A DNA stretch of 36,849 nt from Weeksellaceae bacterium TAE3-ERU29 (GCA_019218445.1 JAHUUM010000022.1:1-36849), one strand, 5' to 3'. Shown: positions 1 to 10,707, numbered from the stretch's first letter. Made by a program: numbers and translations. The notes: generated from the letters alone by a model not told the origin.

Positions 1-230
1 ACTACCTAATATTTTTAAAAATATTTTAATTTTAGTGCCTTTTTAATTAAAAAGTTAATATTAAATAAATCAAAAAACAAGTCTGAATATAATATGTATC
101 TGTGAAAGCAAGCATGTGATTAGGAAAATTAATTCGTTAAAAAATATCATAATATAAAATAGATAATTATTAAATTAATTTTACTCAACTCTCCTCCTCT
201 CCTACTTTAACACTATAGTAAAGTAAATAA

Positions 231-3383
<3,153 letters not shown>

Positions 3384-3446
3384 ATAACCAAATTTTAATT
3401 TGTCCCGTCCTAAAAAAGCGTTACAGTTTTTCGGATGTAAAATTAA

Positions 3447-4283
3447 TTAATTTAATTGGAAAAGAGAAGTCGACTTCTCTTTTCCAATTTTTTTATAGGT
3501 TCTGATTTGTATTTCATTTTGCCTGTGCATTTGCTCAGGTGTTCTGTAAAAACACGAGTAATGCGGTCTGAGTGTATTGTATTTTTTGATAGCATCTGCT
3601 ACCAATACTTTCTTATCTTCTACGTTTTTTCCATAACAATCAATTTTAAATTCTTGTTTTAAAATGCCGTTTATTCTCTCTGCTACTGCATTAGCATAAG
3701 GGTCATAACTCTCTGTCATACTACATTGTATCTTATTTTTAGCAAGTAATTCCTGATACGTATCACTACAATATTGCAATCCTCTGTCTGAATGATGTAT
3801 TAGTGGTAATTTCTTATCTTTTCTGCTTTTCACAGCTTGTTTCAATGCCCTCAAACAACCACTGACATCTAAACTGTTAGAAACATCATATCCCACTATC
3901 TTTTTAGAATAGGCATCGGTTATTAATGCTAAATACATCGGATTTTCTCTTTTGCCAATATAAGTAATATCACTTACCCATTGTTCATCAGGACGGGTAG
4001 GAACCACTTTCTCCACCAAGTTTTTATGCTTTCTAAAACGATGATGAGAGTTAGTGGTAATATAATAACTTCGTTTAGGCTCAATCAATAAATGATTGGC
4101 TCTTAAAATATCAAATAATTTATCTCTGCCTATTTTCATAGCTTGTAATTCTTTTTGTAAAATATGATATAATTTTCTTGTTCCCAGTCTTGGAAGTTGA
4201 TAACGAACTTGTTTGACTAATTCGATAACTTCCATGGCTCGAGCTTGTTTCTTGGCTACTGATTTGATTCTTCGATAATACAC
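3447..4283 (-). CDS. IS3-family transposase OrfB (rve integrase domain)
   Basis: Catalytic subunit of the IS3-family transposase. It contains the DDE integrase core: first Asp in WVSDITYI, second in HHSDRGLQYCS, and Glu in NAVAERINGILKQE, ending with the LRPHYS motif typical of the family. An HTH_21-like segment (RRIKS to IEPKRS) precedes the core. The GTG at 4283 is the first usable start, but the frame is open further upstream to the slippery A-run at 4325-4330. The residues read there (SISHSCELLGRSRQVYYRR) are normal OrfB sequence. The working protein is therefore most likely an OrfAB fusion made by -1 frameshifting. No internal stop is seen, so the element may be active. Confidence 0.88.
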   Translation of the reverse strand: MYYRRIKSVAKKQARAMEVIELVKQVRYQLPRLGTRKLYHILQKELQAMKIGRDKLFDILRANHLLIEPKRSYYITTNSHHRFRKHKNLVEKVVPTRPDEQWVSDITYIGKRENPMYLALITDAYSKKIVGYDVSNSLDVSGCLRALKQAVKSRKDKKLPLIHHSDRGLQYCSDTYQELLAKNKIQCSMTESYDPYANAVAERINGILKQEFKIDCYGKNVEDKKVLVADAIKKYNTLRPHYSCFYRTPEQMHRQNEIQIRTYKKIGKEKSTSLFQLN

Positions 4284-4318
4284 CTGTCTTGACCTCCCGA
4301 GAAGTTCGCAACTATGAC

Positions 4319-4747
4319 TTATGCTTTTTTGTTCTTGCGTTGCGTAGGTGTCAACAACTCGGGTGATGAGTTTTTTCGTATATCGATATTATATTCTTGT
4401 TCAGCTAATTCTATCATTAAATCAAAAATGGCGGCTTTATCTGATGAAAATTCTGATTCTTTCTTTAACTGGTTCTTTTGCTTTTCCAGTAGCTTAATTT
4501 TCGCTTCTAACTCTTTAATCTTGGCTTCTGCTGTTTTTGGCATTTTGCTAATAGTTTGGTTTTCCCAGTCAAAGGTACCATATTTTCTGAGCCAACTCAC
4601 AACGGTTGACCTAGATTGTATTCCATACTTCCTCTGTACAGATCTTGTACTTTCTTGCCCGCTTTCTACTTCAAATACTACTTGATGCTTGAAGCTTAGT
4701 GAATAATCTTTCTGTGTTCGCTTTACGTAATTGATCTTGTCTTTCAT
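4319..4747 (-). CDS. IS3-family transposase OrfA (HTH, leucine zipper)
   Basis: DNA-binding upstream protein of the IS3-family element, 142 residues. The N-terminal half is a helix-turn-helix (YSLSFKHQVVFEVESGQ, then VQRKYGI and VVSWLRKYG). It is followed by a coiled-coil or leucine-zipper segment (AKIKELEAKIKLLEKQKNQL) used for multimerisation in this family. Its last codons are AAC AAA AAA GCA TAA. Slippage by -1 on the A6 run enters the orfB frame. It starts 40 nt inside the element's right end. Confidence 0.88.
   Translation of the reverse strand: MKDKINYVKRTQKDYSLSFKHQVVFEVESGQESTRSVQRKYGIQSRSTVVSWLRKYGTFDWENQTISKMPKTAEAKIKELEAKIKLLEKQKNQLKKESEFSSDKAAIFDLMIELAEQEYNIDIRKNSSPELLTPTQRKNKKA
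4324..4330 (-). promoter_or_regulatory. A6G slippery site for -1 frameshift between orfA and orfB
   Basis: On the minus strand the bases are AAAAAAG, just before the orfA stop. In the orfA frame the codons read AAA AAA G, so the phase differs from the classical A AAA AAG. Slippage of the second lysine tRNA by one base gives an AGC codon in the orfB frame. The open orfB frame across this point supports use of the site. Confidence 0.65.
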
Positions 4748-4798
4748 ATGATTACTTTTTTGTGTAACGTTATTTTAGGACTAGACATTTTTTAATGA

Positions 4799-4833
4799 GA
4801 AAACCGCCTCGGTTTTGAGACGGCTTCTTTTTT
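4799..4833 (+). terminator. intrinsic terminator, probably belonging to lacZ
   Basis: The stem CCGCCTC/GAGACGG (one G-U pair) has a 6-nt loop and is followed by CTTCTTTTTT. It lies just outside the right end of the IS3 element. No other plus-strand gene ends nearby, so the insertion appears to have separated lacZ from its terminator. Confidence 0.75.
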
Positions 4834-5299
4834 ATGTTATTGTGTTTATTTTTATAATAAAACTCTTTATCTGATAAAAAATATTAAAACATCACAATAT
4901 TTTTAAAGTTTAAACAAAAACACAATTCGATATTTAGAATCACTTGATTACAACATTTTTGAACAAATCAAATTTAAAATTAAGTCTAAAAAAATTGAAC
5001 TTTACAATCATTATTTTTCATTTCTTAATTAAAAATAATTGATTACCTTCGTATTATTACGCACAATCTTAAAAACAGATATAAATCTATTAATAATTAA
5101 ATTAGCTCTTTTGATTAGCGTCTTTCATAATTTAATAGGGATAATCACAGCATTTAGTGTGTTCAATGGAAAAATTGACACATTATCGAAATATTAATTC
5201 CTTATTTTACACCAAAAAAACTAACGCTGTAATATAGGCTATACAAGTATTTTCTTCTTTAAAACGGTTTTTAATTCAGATAATTATTTCATTCATAAT
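4834..5299. other. AT-rich intergenic stretch without a recognisable gene
   Basis: This is 466 bases of low-complexity AT-rich sequence between the lacZ terminator and the end of the minus-strand antiporter gene. I see no open frame with protein-like content, no RNA gene and no long inverted repeat. A TACCTTCG near 5045 resembles a weak -10 but leads to no gene. Confidence 0.5.
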
Positions 5300-6541
5300 T
5301 TAATTTCCCGACTCACAACTTTCTACCCAATTAACCATTTTATTGGTAACCAATCCGTGAATAATTATACTGGTGAGAATTACAAATCCTACCACACCCC
5401 AAAGAATCTTCTTTTCTACATCATCAAAATCAAAGTTATTGAACCCATACGCCAAATAATACATAGAGCCTATTCCACGAATTCCTAAAAAACTTACCGC
5501 CAATCGCTGACGCTTATTCAAAGAAGTTTTTTGTAATGCTACAATTCCACTCAAAGGACGTATGAGAAAAATAAATAATAATCCGAATAAAATACTTGAA
5601 AAACTAATATAACTTAGCATTCCCTCGCCAATAGCAACTCCAAAGGCAATAAGTATGGCAGATACTAAGATTTTCTCTATTTCTCCGGTGAAATCATGCA
5701 AGATTCTGTGATATTTATGAGCAATCTCTGACTGACGAAAAAAGTATGCACACGCAAAAACTGCCAAAAATCCGTAACCACCTAAAAATTCCGTTATCCC
5801 ATAAGATAATAAAGTAATAGCAATAGCTAAGAAACCGTCAGTTGTTTTGGCATTTCCGGATTTAGTGAAAATTAATCTTCCGATAAATTTACCAATCAAC
5901 CATCCTGAAACAAGCCCAACAATGATTTTATATAACACTTCATAAGCAAACCAACCACCTATCATTTCCCATGAAAAACCTTTGGTAAACCAAAATCCTG
6001 CAAGATATACAAAAGGAAAAGCCAAACCATCATTTAAACCTGCTTCACTGGTAAGAGCAAAACGCATAGAATTGTCTTTTTCTTTATCGCCCGGTTTTCC
6101 TACTTGTACTTCTCCGGCTAATACGGGATCGGTGGGAGCCAAAACAGCTCCTAATAATATTGCTGAACCTACAGATAAACCTAACCAAAATGCACCAAAA
6201 ACAGCTGATAAAATAATACTTGCGGGCATTGTTATTGCTAAAAGGCGTAAAGTAGGCAACCAGCTTTTATAGTTTAGCGATTCTCTTAATTTAATTCCAC
6301 CTGCCATTAAAGAGAGAATTACCGTAAATTCAGTTACTTTTTCTATTAAAGTCTCATTTTCCACAGGAAGAATATTCGGGATATCCTTCCATATAAAAGG
6401 AATTAACGTTCCCATTCCTACATATAGCATAGGAAGTGTGAAGTAACTATTCTTTAAATACCTGGGTAAAATAGCAGAACCCAAAAAAAGAAATCCAAAG
6501 AAAACAAGTAATAAGGTATAGTTATCTAAATAGGTTAGCAT
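5300..6541 (-). CDS. CPA1-family cation:proton antiporter (NhaP/NHE type)
   Basis: Inner-membrane monovalent cation/proton exchanger of the CPA1 family, 413 residues, with about 12 hydrophobic segments spread over the whole length. The ion-site signature is LLGAVLAPTDPVLAGEVQVG near residues 130-150, with the Thr-Asp pair in an unwound helix. A second conserved acidic region follows in LTSEAGLNDGLAFPFVYLAG, equivalent to the ND motif. No large cytoplasmic regulatory tail is present. Its ATG overlaps the stop of the upstream GreA-like gene by one base (TAATG), so the two are translationally coupled in one transcript. Whether it exchanges Na+ or K+ cannot be told from sequence. Confidence 0.85.
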   Translation of the reverse strand: MLTYLDNYTLLLVFFGFLFLGSAILPRYLKNSYFTLPMLYVGMGTLIPFIWKDIPNILPVENETLIEKVTEFTVILSLMAGGIKLRESLNYKSWLPTLRLLAITMPASIILSAVFGAFWLGLSVGSAILLGAVLAPTDPVLAGEVQVGKPGDKEKDNSMRFALTSEAGLNDGLAFPFVYLAGFWFTKGFSWEMIGGWFAYEVLYKIIVGLVSGWLIGKFIGRLIFTKSGNAKTTDGFLAIAITLLSYGITEFLGGYGFLAVFACAYFFRQSEIAHKYHRILHDFTGEIEKILVSAILIAFGVAIGEGMLSYISFSSILFGLLFIFLIRPLSGIVALQKTSLNKRQRLAVSFLGIRGIGSMYYLAYGFNNFDFDDVEKKILWGVVGFVILTSIIIHGLVTNKMVNWVESCESGN

Positions 6542-6981
6542 TAAAATACTTTCTTTATTTCTAATTCTTTATTTACTAATTCTAATTTATCGCCTACCTT
6601 TTTATTTAAATTAACTTGATAAGCTTGTGCATTAGGAGCTACACCTAATATTTTTTTATCATTAAATGCAATGGGCTGAAAAGCATACCCGAAAAAGAAA
6701 TAATCTTCTTCTGTTTCTACAATAGCCCCTTCTTTTATCTCAGAACAATCATTATTAGCAAATGCGTGAATATTCACCAAGTCATCTTTTTCCATATTTA
6801 ACTTTTTTAGTGTTTGATTATAACGATCTTGTGCATTTACCTGATGAGATTTATCGTCTAAATCAATTGTACTTTCCTCATCTAAATCAGAAGTACTATT
6901 AAATAACTCTAATGACTTTTCTAAATTCTTGATTAAATTCTCTTGTGATGCTATAATAGCATTAAATATTTTTTCTCTCAT
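6541..6981 (-). CDS. GreA/GreB-like small protein
   Basis: A 146-residue cytosolic protein. The first 80 residues are highly charged and helical (coiled-coil-like, with a Glu/Asp-rich stretch at 33-45). The rest looks like the small beta domain of GreA-type factors: EIKEGAIVETEEDYFFFGYA, a hydrophobic strand, then KKVGDKLELVNKELEIKKVF, matching the Gly-Asp-x-hydrophobic ending of that fold. Similar short flavobacterial proteins are often mis-annotated. A classical transcript-cleavage role is uncertain because the tip acidic residues cannot be placed confidently. It starts an operon with the antiporter, with a 1-nt overlap. Function is therefore inferred from fold only. Confidence 0.6.
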   Translation of the reverse strand: MREKIFNAIIASQENLIKNLEKSLELFNSTSDLDEESTIDLDDKSHQVNAQDRYNQTLKKLNMEKDDLVNIHAFANNDCSEIKEGAIVETEEDYFFFGYAFQPIAFNDKKILGVAPNAQAYQVNLNKKVGDKLELVNKELEIKKVF

Positions 6982-6998
6982 TTTTCATAAAATTTCGC

Positions 6999-7029
6999 CA
7001 AAAATAGTTTTTTATTGTAATTATTAAAA
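6999..7029 (-). promoter_or_regulatory. promoter of the GreA-like/antiporter operon
   Basis: On the minus strand TATTTTTG (7006-6999) matches TAnnTTTG exactly and lies 17 nt before the start codon. The -33 position 19 nt upstream reads TTTT, three of four bases of TTTG. Confidence 0.6.
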
Positions 7030-7454
7030 ATATATTTTTAAAATGAAATTAAAAAGAAGATTTAAACCTCATCATATTTTTGATGCTTTTAAAGATTAAT
7101 AATTAAACCCTTTGTCATTTTTTAAAGAGTAAATCTTCCTTGAAAAAAGTCTATGAGATTTGAGCATATAAAAAAGAAGTATAACTTCGTAGCCCCCTAT
7201 CCTTATTGATTTTTCTTAGAGATAATAGCTCTATCCATAATATCAATATCTTATTTAAGGTATTCACAAGGCTTTTCTTAAGGTGCAATTAGTAATATTT
7301 CACTACGTTTTAAGAGTGTAAATTAGAATTTAAATACATTTTAACAAAATGCACAACGGATAATTTAAAAAATTAGAATAAGTAATTATTGATTAATAAT
7401 ATTACAAAATCAAAATTATCTATAATAAAAAAATAATACTTAGATTAAATTTAT
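7030..7454. other. intergenic stretch with an IS982-end-like fragment
   Basis: No gene is supportable here. A segment at 7346-7361 reads AAAATGCACAACGGAT and matches 15 of 16 bases of the IS982 right end seen at 17340-17355. The surrounding bases do not match the element body. It may be a decayed end or chance. A small hairpin (GAAGT/ACTTC) lies near 7176. The thioredoxin promoter follows. Confidence 0.4.
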
Positions 7455-7462
7455 TACTTTTG
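7455..7462 (+). promoter_or_regulatory. -10 element of trxA
   Basis: TACTTTTG matches the Bacteroidota -10 consensus TAnnTTTG and ends 15 nt before the ATG at 7478. It overlaps the in-frame TTG at 7460, so that codon lies upstream of any transcript from this promoter. This decides in favour of the ATG. Confidence 0.6.
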
Positions 7463-7477
7463 CACAAAATAAAAATT

Positions 7478-7792
7478 ATGGCGTTAGAAATTACTGACAA
7501 TAACATTAAAGAAGTATTAAATACAGACTTACCTGTATTAGTTGATTTTTGGGCAGAATGGTGTGGACCATGTAGAATGGTAGGGCCTACTGTAGACGAA
7601 ATCAGTAAAGAATTTGAAGGGAAAGCTGTTGTAGGTAAAGTAAACGTGGATAACAATCCGGATACTGCTGCAGAATATGGAATAAGAAATATCCCTACAA
7701 TTTTATTCTTTAAAAACGGAGAAGTAGTAGATAAAGTAGTAGGAGTTGTTCCTAAGGAGCAATTAGTACAAAAATTAGAGGCAAACGCTTAA
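7478..7792 (+). CDS. trxA: thioredoxin
   Basis: Small cytosolic disulfide reductase of the thioredoxin family, 104 residues, normal length. The active site is [13 protein letters not shown] with redox Cys29 and Cys32. The buried Asp of LVDFWAEW and the cis-proline in RNIPTILFF are both present, and the C-terminal helix ends in LVQKLEANA. The start is the ATG at 7478 (MALEITD). An upstream in-frame TTG at 7460 sits inside the -10 element and would add six residues not usual for the family. It is a single gene, followed directly by the tRNA-Asp pair with its own promoter. Confidence 0.95.
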   Translation: MALEITDNNIKEVLNTDLPVLVDFWAEWCGPCRMVGPTVDEISKEFEGKAVVGKVNVDNNPDTAAEYGIRNIPTILFFKNGEVVDKVVGVVPKEQLVQKLEANA

Positions 7793-7809
7793 AAAATTTT
7801 CGAACTAAT

Positions 7810-7840
7810 TTTGTAGATATAAAAAATATTTTTATATTTG
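7810..7840 (+). promoter_or_regulatory. promoter of the tRNA-Asp pair
   Basis: TTTG at 7810-7813, a 19-nt spacer, then TATATTTG at 7833-7840: a full match to the Bacteroidota housekeeping promoter. It lies 56 nt before the first mature tRNA. Confidence 0.85.
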
Positions 7841-7895
7841 CATCCGCTTAATCAATGAAACACTTGGTTTAGTAAAGTTCTTTAAAAAAGTTTTA

Positions 7896-7969
7896 GATTC
7901 GGTAGTTCAGCTGGTTAGAATACCTGCCTGTCACGCAGGTGGTCGCGGGTTCGAATCCCGTCCGAATCG
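7896..7969 (+). tRNA. tRNA-Asp (GTC), copy 1
   Basis: 74-nt cloverleaf. Acceptor GATTCGG pairs perfectly with CCGAATC and the discriminator base is G. The D arm contains GTTCAGCTGGTTAGAAT. The anticodon arm CCTGC-CTGTCAC-GCAGG presents GTC. The T arm is GCGGG-TTCGAAT-CCCGT, the usual form. CCA is not encoded. It is followed after 43 nt by a second copy, under one promoter and one terminator. Confidence 0.95.
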
Positions 7970-8012
7970 CAATGTGATTATTACTTTACACATTACAAAA
8001 ACAAAAGTAAAC

Positions 8013-8086
8013 GATTCGGTAGTTCAGCTGGTTAGAATACCTGCCTGTCACGCAGGTGGTCGCGGGTTCGAATCCCGTCCGGATCG
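8013..8086 (+). tRNA. tRNA-Asp (GTC), copy 2
   Basis: Same 74-nt sequence as the first copy except one base near the 3' end. The acceptor 3' strand is CCGGATC instead of CCGAATC, turning one A-U pair into G-U. The GTC anticodon and all loops are unchanged. It ends four bases before an intrinsic terminator. Confidence 0.95.
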
Positions 8087-8089
8087 CAT

Positions 8090-8128
8090 AAAAAAGCCTT
8101 TGTAAATTTTACAAAGGCTTTTTTTTTT
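8090..8128 (+). terminator. intrinsic terminator of the tRNA-Asp transcript
   Basis: AAGCCTTTGTAAA and TTTACAAAGGCTT form a perfect stem with a tiny loop, followed by a run of ten T. The flanking A-run makes it potentially bidirectional. Confidence 0.9.
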
Positions 8129-8223
8129 ATTTTATATCTTTCATCAAGAAGTATACACTTTAAAGTTACTTATAATTTCACGCAACCAAATCCGTAATGG
8201 AGCATCTTATAATAAATAGAACT

Positions 8224-8661
8224 ATGAAAAAACTAATTTATTTTGTACTATTTACTTTTATTGTAGTCTCTTGTAATTCTGATGATGAAACTACAGTTAA
8301 TAATTTTGATGTAATTGGGAGTTGGAATTGGACATCAACTAAAGGTGGAATCAATGGAGGTAACATTAATGAAACACCTACAACAACTGAAAAGTCAATT
8401 GTTTTAATTTTAACAAGTAGTTACGATTTTTCAGTGACTGAAAATGGAAGTCAAGTTTCTAATGGGAAATATGAATTGAAAATGGAAAAATCTATTTATT
8501 CCGGAGAGATGGAGAGGTTTATATCATTTAAAACGATTGATCAACGACACGTAGGATTTGTTCAAAGTGGAATTATAAATATTACTCAAAATGGCGAAAT
8601 GCTTAAAATTTCCGATAATAATTACGATGGAGTGATAAGTCTATTTGAAAAAATAAAATGA
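8224..8661 (+). CDS. small lipocalin-like lipoprotein
   Basis: A 145-residue protein with a lipoprotein signal: MKKLIYFVLFTFIVVSC, with the lipobox ending at Cys17, then an Asp/Asn-rich linker (NSDDET). The mature part opens with VIGSWNWTSTKGG and alternates short beta-strands (SIVLILTSSYDFSVTENG, NGKYELKME). This pattern resembles the lipocalin-like domains common in Bacteroidota lipoproteins. An in-frame ATG at 8197 would place nine residues before the signal peptide, so 8224 is preferred. Upstream is TATACACTTTAA, a sequence also found at the end of the 8691 repeat. Role unknown; probably anchored in the outer or inner membrane facing the periplasm. Confidence 0.65.
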   Translation: MKKLIYFVLFTFIVVSCNSDDETTVNNFDVIGSWNWTSTKGGINGGNINETPTTTEKSIVLILTSSYDFSVTENGSQVSNGKYELKMEKSIYSGEMERFISFKTIDQRHVGFVQSGIINITQNGEMLKISDNNYDGVISLFEKIK

Positions 8662-8690
8662 AAAAACTATAATCAACTAAAAACATACTC

Positions 8691-8798
8691 AATTATAAGA
8701 TTAAATTTCCATACCTAAAATTTTGTACCTTAATTTGGTTATTTGTATATTACTGAAAATCCGTACTTTTATTTATACCACTAAAATATACACTTTAA
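8691..8798 (+). repeat. promoter-bearing direct repeat, copy A
   Basis: About 108 bp lying upstream of the gene at 8817 and repeated at 9408-9508 with substitutions and one short gap. Shared blocks include GATTAAATTTCCATACCTAA, CCTTAATTTG and GTACTTTTATTT. The repeat contains TTTG (8742-8745), an 18-nt spacer and TACTTTTA (8764-8771), a near-consensus Bacteroidota promoter about 45 nt before the start codon. Confidence 0.75.
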
Positions 8799-8816
8799 CA
8801 TTGATGATAGGCATTT

Positions 8817-9392
8817 ATGAATCGTATTAAACATAATAAATTGAAAAAGAATAAACGCTTAAAAGGTTGTTTAATAATTATTTCTATAATTATCATATTA
8901 ATTGTACTTTTTTTTGGTTGGTTTTGGTGGTCGATGAAAACAAGCCATGGGAAAGCAGAAAAAGATAGAGTTAAATACTCAAAAGAATGTGATACCATTA
9001 CATTTATAACAGAAAAACCAAGTATTACGATTGGGAAATTTCATAAAACAGAGATTGACGAATTGAAATTTTACATCATTAGAAATAATAGCATAATTCA
9101 AGACACATTAATAAAATATAAGATTACGAAGACGGACGATTATTTATACACTAATATTCCTTTTGGCAAGTTTAAAAAATCGGATACTATTATAGTAGAG
9201 ACTAAAAACAAAAAGTATTTTACGATTTCAAATTTTCATCATTATGCCTATCTGCATTATGGGATGTTTGGTTATCTGGGAAGTCACGATTGTCGATTTG
9301 ATGATGAAAATTACATGGTGAATGGTAAGTCAAGCAATGGGTATTTATTAAAGGAAGACGGATTAGATAATGTAATAATACCAGCACAATAA
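8817..9392 (+). CDS. membrane-anchored protein of unknown function
   Basis: I do not recognise this 191-residue protein. It starts with a short basic cytoplasmic segment rich in Lys and Arg (residues 1-18). One strong transmembrane helix follows at about 19-41 (LIIISIIIILIVLFFGWFWW). The rest is a predicted extracytoplasmic domain of about 145 residues with beta-type alternation and a cluster of aromatics near the end (FHHYAYLHYGMFGYLGSHD). No catalytic motif is evident. It is expressed from its own repeat-borne promoter. The next gene downstream has a copy of the same promoter region, which suggests matched expression. The base composition is as AT-rich as its neighbours. Confidence 0.55.
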   Translation: MNRIKHNKLKKNKRLKGCLIIISIIIILIVLFFGWFWWSMKTSHGKAEKDRVKYSKECDTITFITEKPSITIGKFHKTEIDELKFYIIRNNSIIQDTLIKYKITKTDDYLYTNIPFGKFKKSDTIIVETKNKKYFTISNFHHYAYLHYGMFGYLGSHDCRFDDENYMVNGKSSNGYLLKEDGLDNVIIPAQ

Positions 9393-9407
9393 TCGTAGTG
9401 TAGATTC

Positions 9408-9508
9408 AATTGTATGATTAAATTTCCATACCTAAATTCTGTGCCTTAATTTGTATATTGTTGAAAAGCTGTACTTTTATTTCCTTAGTTGAAATATACA
9501 TTCAACCG
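9408..9508 (+). repeat. promoter-bearing direct repeat, copy B
   Basis: Second copy of the 8691-8798 repeat, about 100 bp, upstream of the gene at 9557. TTTG (9450-9453), 18 nt and TACTTTTA (9472-9479) are kept at the same spacing as in copy A, although the spacer itself has changed at several positions. Confidence 0.75.
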
Positions 9509-9556
9509 TTAACAAAAACTAAAACGTAGAGGAGAGGCAACTACTGAATAACTTAG

Positions 9557-10301
9557 ATGACTATGAAGAAATTATTTATAATTGGGTTTTTAATAATGAT
9601 GATTCCATCAGTAATTAACGCTCAATTGTTAGAGACCAATGAATTGTACCCAAATACCAATATAATAAAAGGAAAGTATTATAACGGAACAAGTGATGGC
9701 AAATATTGGTCATTAGCTTATGTAGATTCTATAGGAAGAATAATTGATATCGAGAAGTAAAATTATATACGACGACAATAATAATAGGATTTTTAACATT
9801 CAGACATTTGATTTTAATAATCCTGAACAAGTAGATACAATCAGATTTGAATATAAATATGCTAATAATAGGATTATATATCAGCTTTGTAAACTTTCTG
9901 AAAATGATTCGATTGTGATAAAAATGATTAAAAATCAAGGAGACTCACTTCTAATATATCAGAAACAGGCTTTTTATTACAGACCAAAAACTAAAAAGAC
10001 AGATATTTATGAAACTGTCTGTACATTAAAATATAAGGATGGATTATTGATTAGTAGAGAAGAATTTGATAAAGATCAAAATTCAACAGAAATAAAAAAG
10101 TATGAGTATTTTGAGAACGGCAGACTAAAAAGAAGATTAATTGAGAGAATTCCTAAATTAGAAGAGGTTTTATACGTGGGTGGAGCGGGAAGTGATGATG
10201 AGTTTTATGAATATAAATTTGATTCTGAAGGTAGAATTAAGGTATTTTATCGGATTATAAATGGGGAAAAATTTAAAATTGCTAAGTATAGCTATGAATA
10301 A
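9557..10301 (+). pseudogene. frameshifted gene for a secreted protein of unknown function
   Basis: Two overlapping frames appear to be one gene. The first (9557-9760) encodes a signal peptide (MKKLFIIGFLIMMIPSVINAQ, from the ATG at 9563) and about 45 mature residues ending in YVDSIGRIIDIEK. The second (9744-10301) has no signal and continues with SKIIYDDNNNRIFNIQTFDF, then repeated strand motifs such as FEYKYANNRIIYQ, KYEYFENGRLKRR and YEYKFDSEGRIKVFYR, which resemble YD-type or MORN-like strands. Joining them requires skipping one base near 9744-9757. Together they give about 245 residues, a plausible secreted beta-rich protein. It could be a real inactivating mutation, a sequencing error or, less likely, two overlapping genes. 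Confidence 0.6.
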
Positions 10302-10350
10302 GAATAAATTTTGCTAACATTGGCTATACAAAATGCGGAGAAAAGAATAA

Positions 10351-10665
10351 AACTATAAACAAGTTTCTTTCCTACATCAATTTTATCATCATGAACTTCC
10401 CATTTCCAATAAAACCTATGATGTGATGAGGGAAATTATGAAGTTAGATTCTACACAGAATTATATTTTAAGCGGAAAAACAGGTTTGGCGACACGTAAT
10501 GATAAATATATTGGGTGGTTTGTGGGTTTCATTGAGAAAAAAGATAATGTCTATTTTTTCGCAACCAAAATAACTCCTTCTAATAACCCAACTTTTGAAG
10601 AATTTGTTGCAATAAGGAAATCAATCACGATTAATGCATTGAAAAAACTAAAAATAATTGACTAA
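10351..10665 (+). pseudogene. 3' remnant of a class D beta-lactamase
   Basis: The open frame from 10351 encodes the last 104 residues of a class D (OXA-type) beta-lactamase. The order is QVSFLHQFYHHELPIS, the helix KTYDVMREIM, the KTG box in YILSGKTGLA, the GWFVGFIEKKDNVYFFA strands, and a C-terminal helix ending LKKLKIID. The family is normally about 250-280 residues. The catalytic Ser-x-x-Lys and Ser-x-Val boxes are missing, and a stop (10348-10350) precedes the segment. A short piece reading ANIGY at about 10312 in another frame may be more of the gene. The remnant cannot be an active enzyme. It shows that this interval once carried, or recombined with, a beta-lactamase gene. Confidence 0.82.
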
Positions 10666-10707
10666 AAACAGAAATATTTTTCTCTATAAAAATTAACAAT
10701 CAAATAC

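Larger units (their letters stand above)
3401..4787 (-). mobile_element. IS3-family insertion sequence (IS150-like), complete
   Basis: A 1387-bp element bounded by imperfect terminal inverted repeats of about 25 bp. The left repeat begins TGTCCCGTCCTAAAAAAGCG at 3401, and the right repeat on the other strand begins TGTCTAGTCCTAAAATAACG at 4787. Both share GTCCTAAAA and CGTTACA, with 21 of 25 positions matching. It encodes overlapping orfA and orfB on the minus strand. Flanking bases do not form a clear 3-4 bp target duplication, so the exact ends may be off by a base or two, or the copy may be old. It separates lacZ (stop at 3383) from a terminator at 4799. Confidence 0.88.

Noticed and set aside
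7460-7477. Earlier TTG start for thioredoxin
   Set aside because: The TTG lies within the -10 element TACTTTTG, and the extra residues are not typical. The ATG at 7478 fits.
10423-10665. Small stand-alone gene starting at GTG 10423
   Set aside because: The frame is open upstream with further class D beta-lactamase sequence, so the start is artificial and this is a gene remnant.
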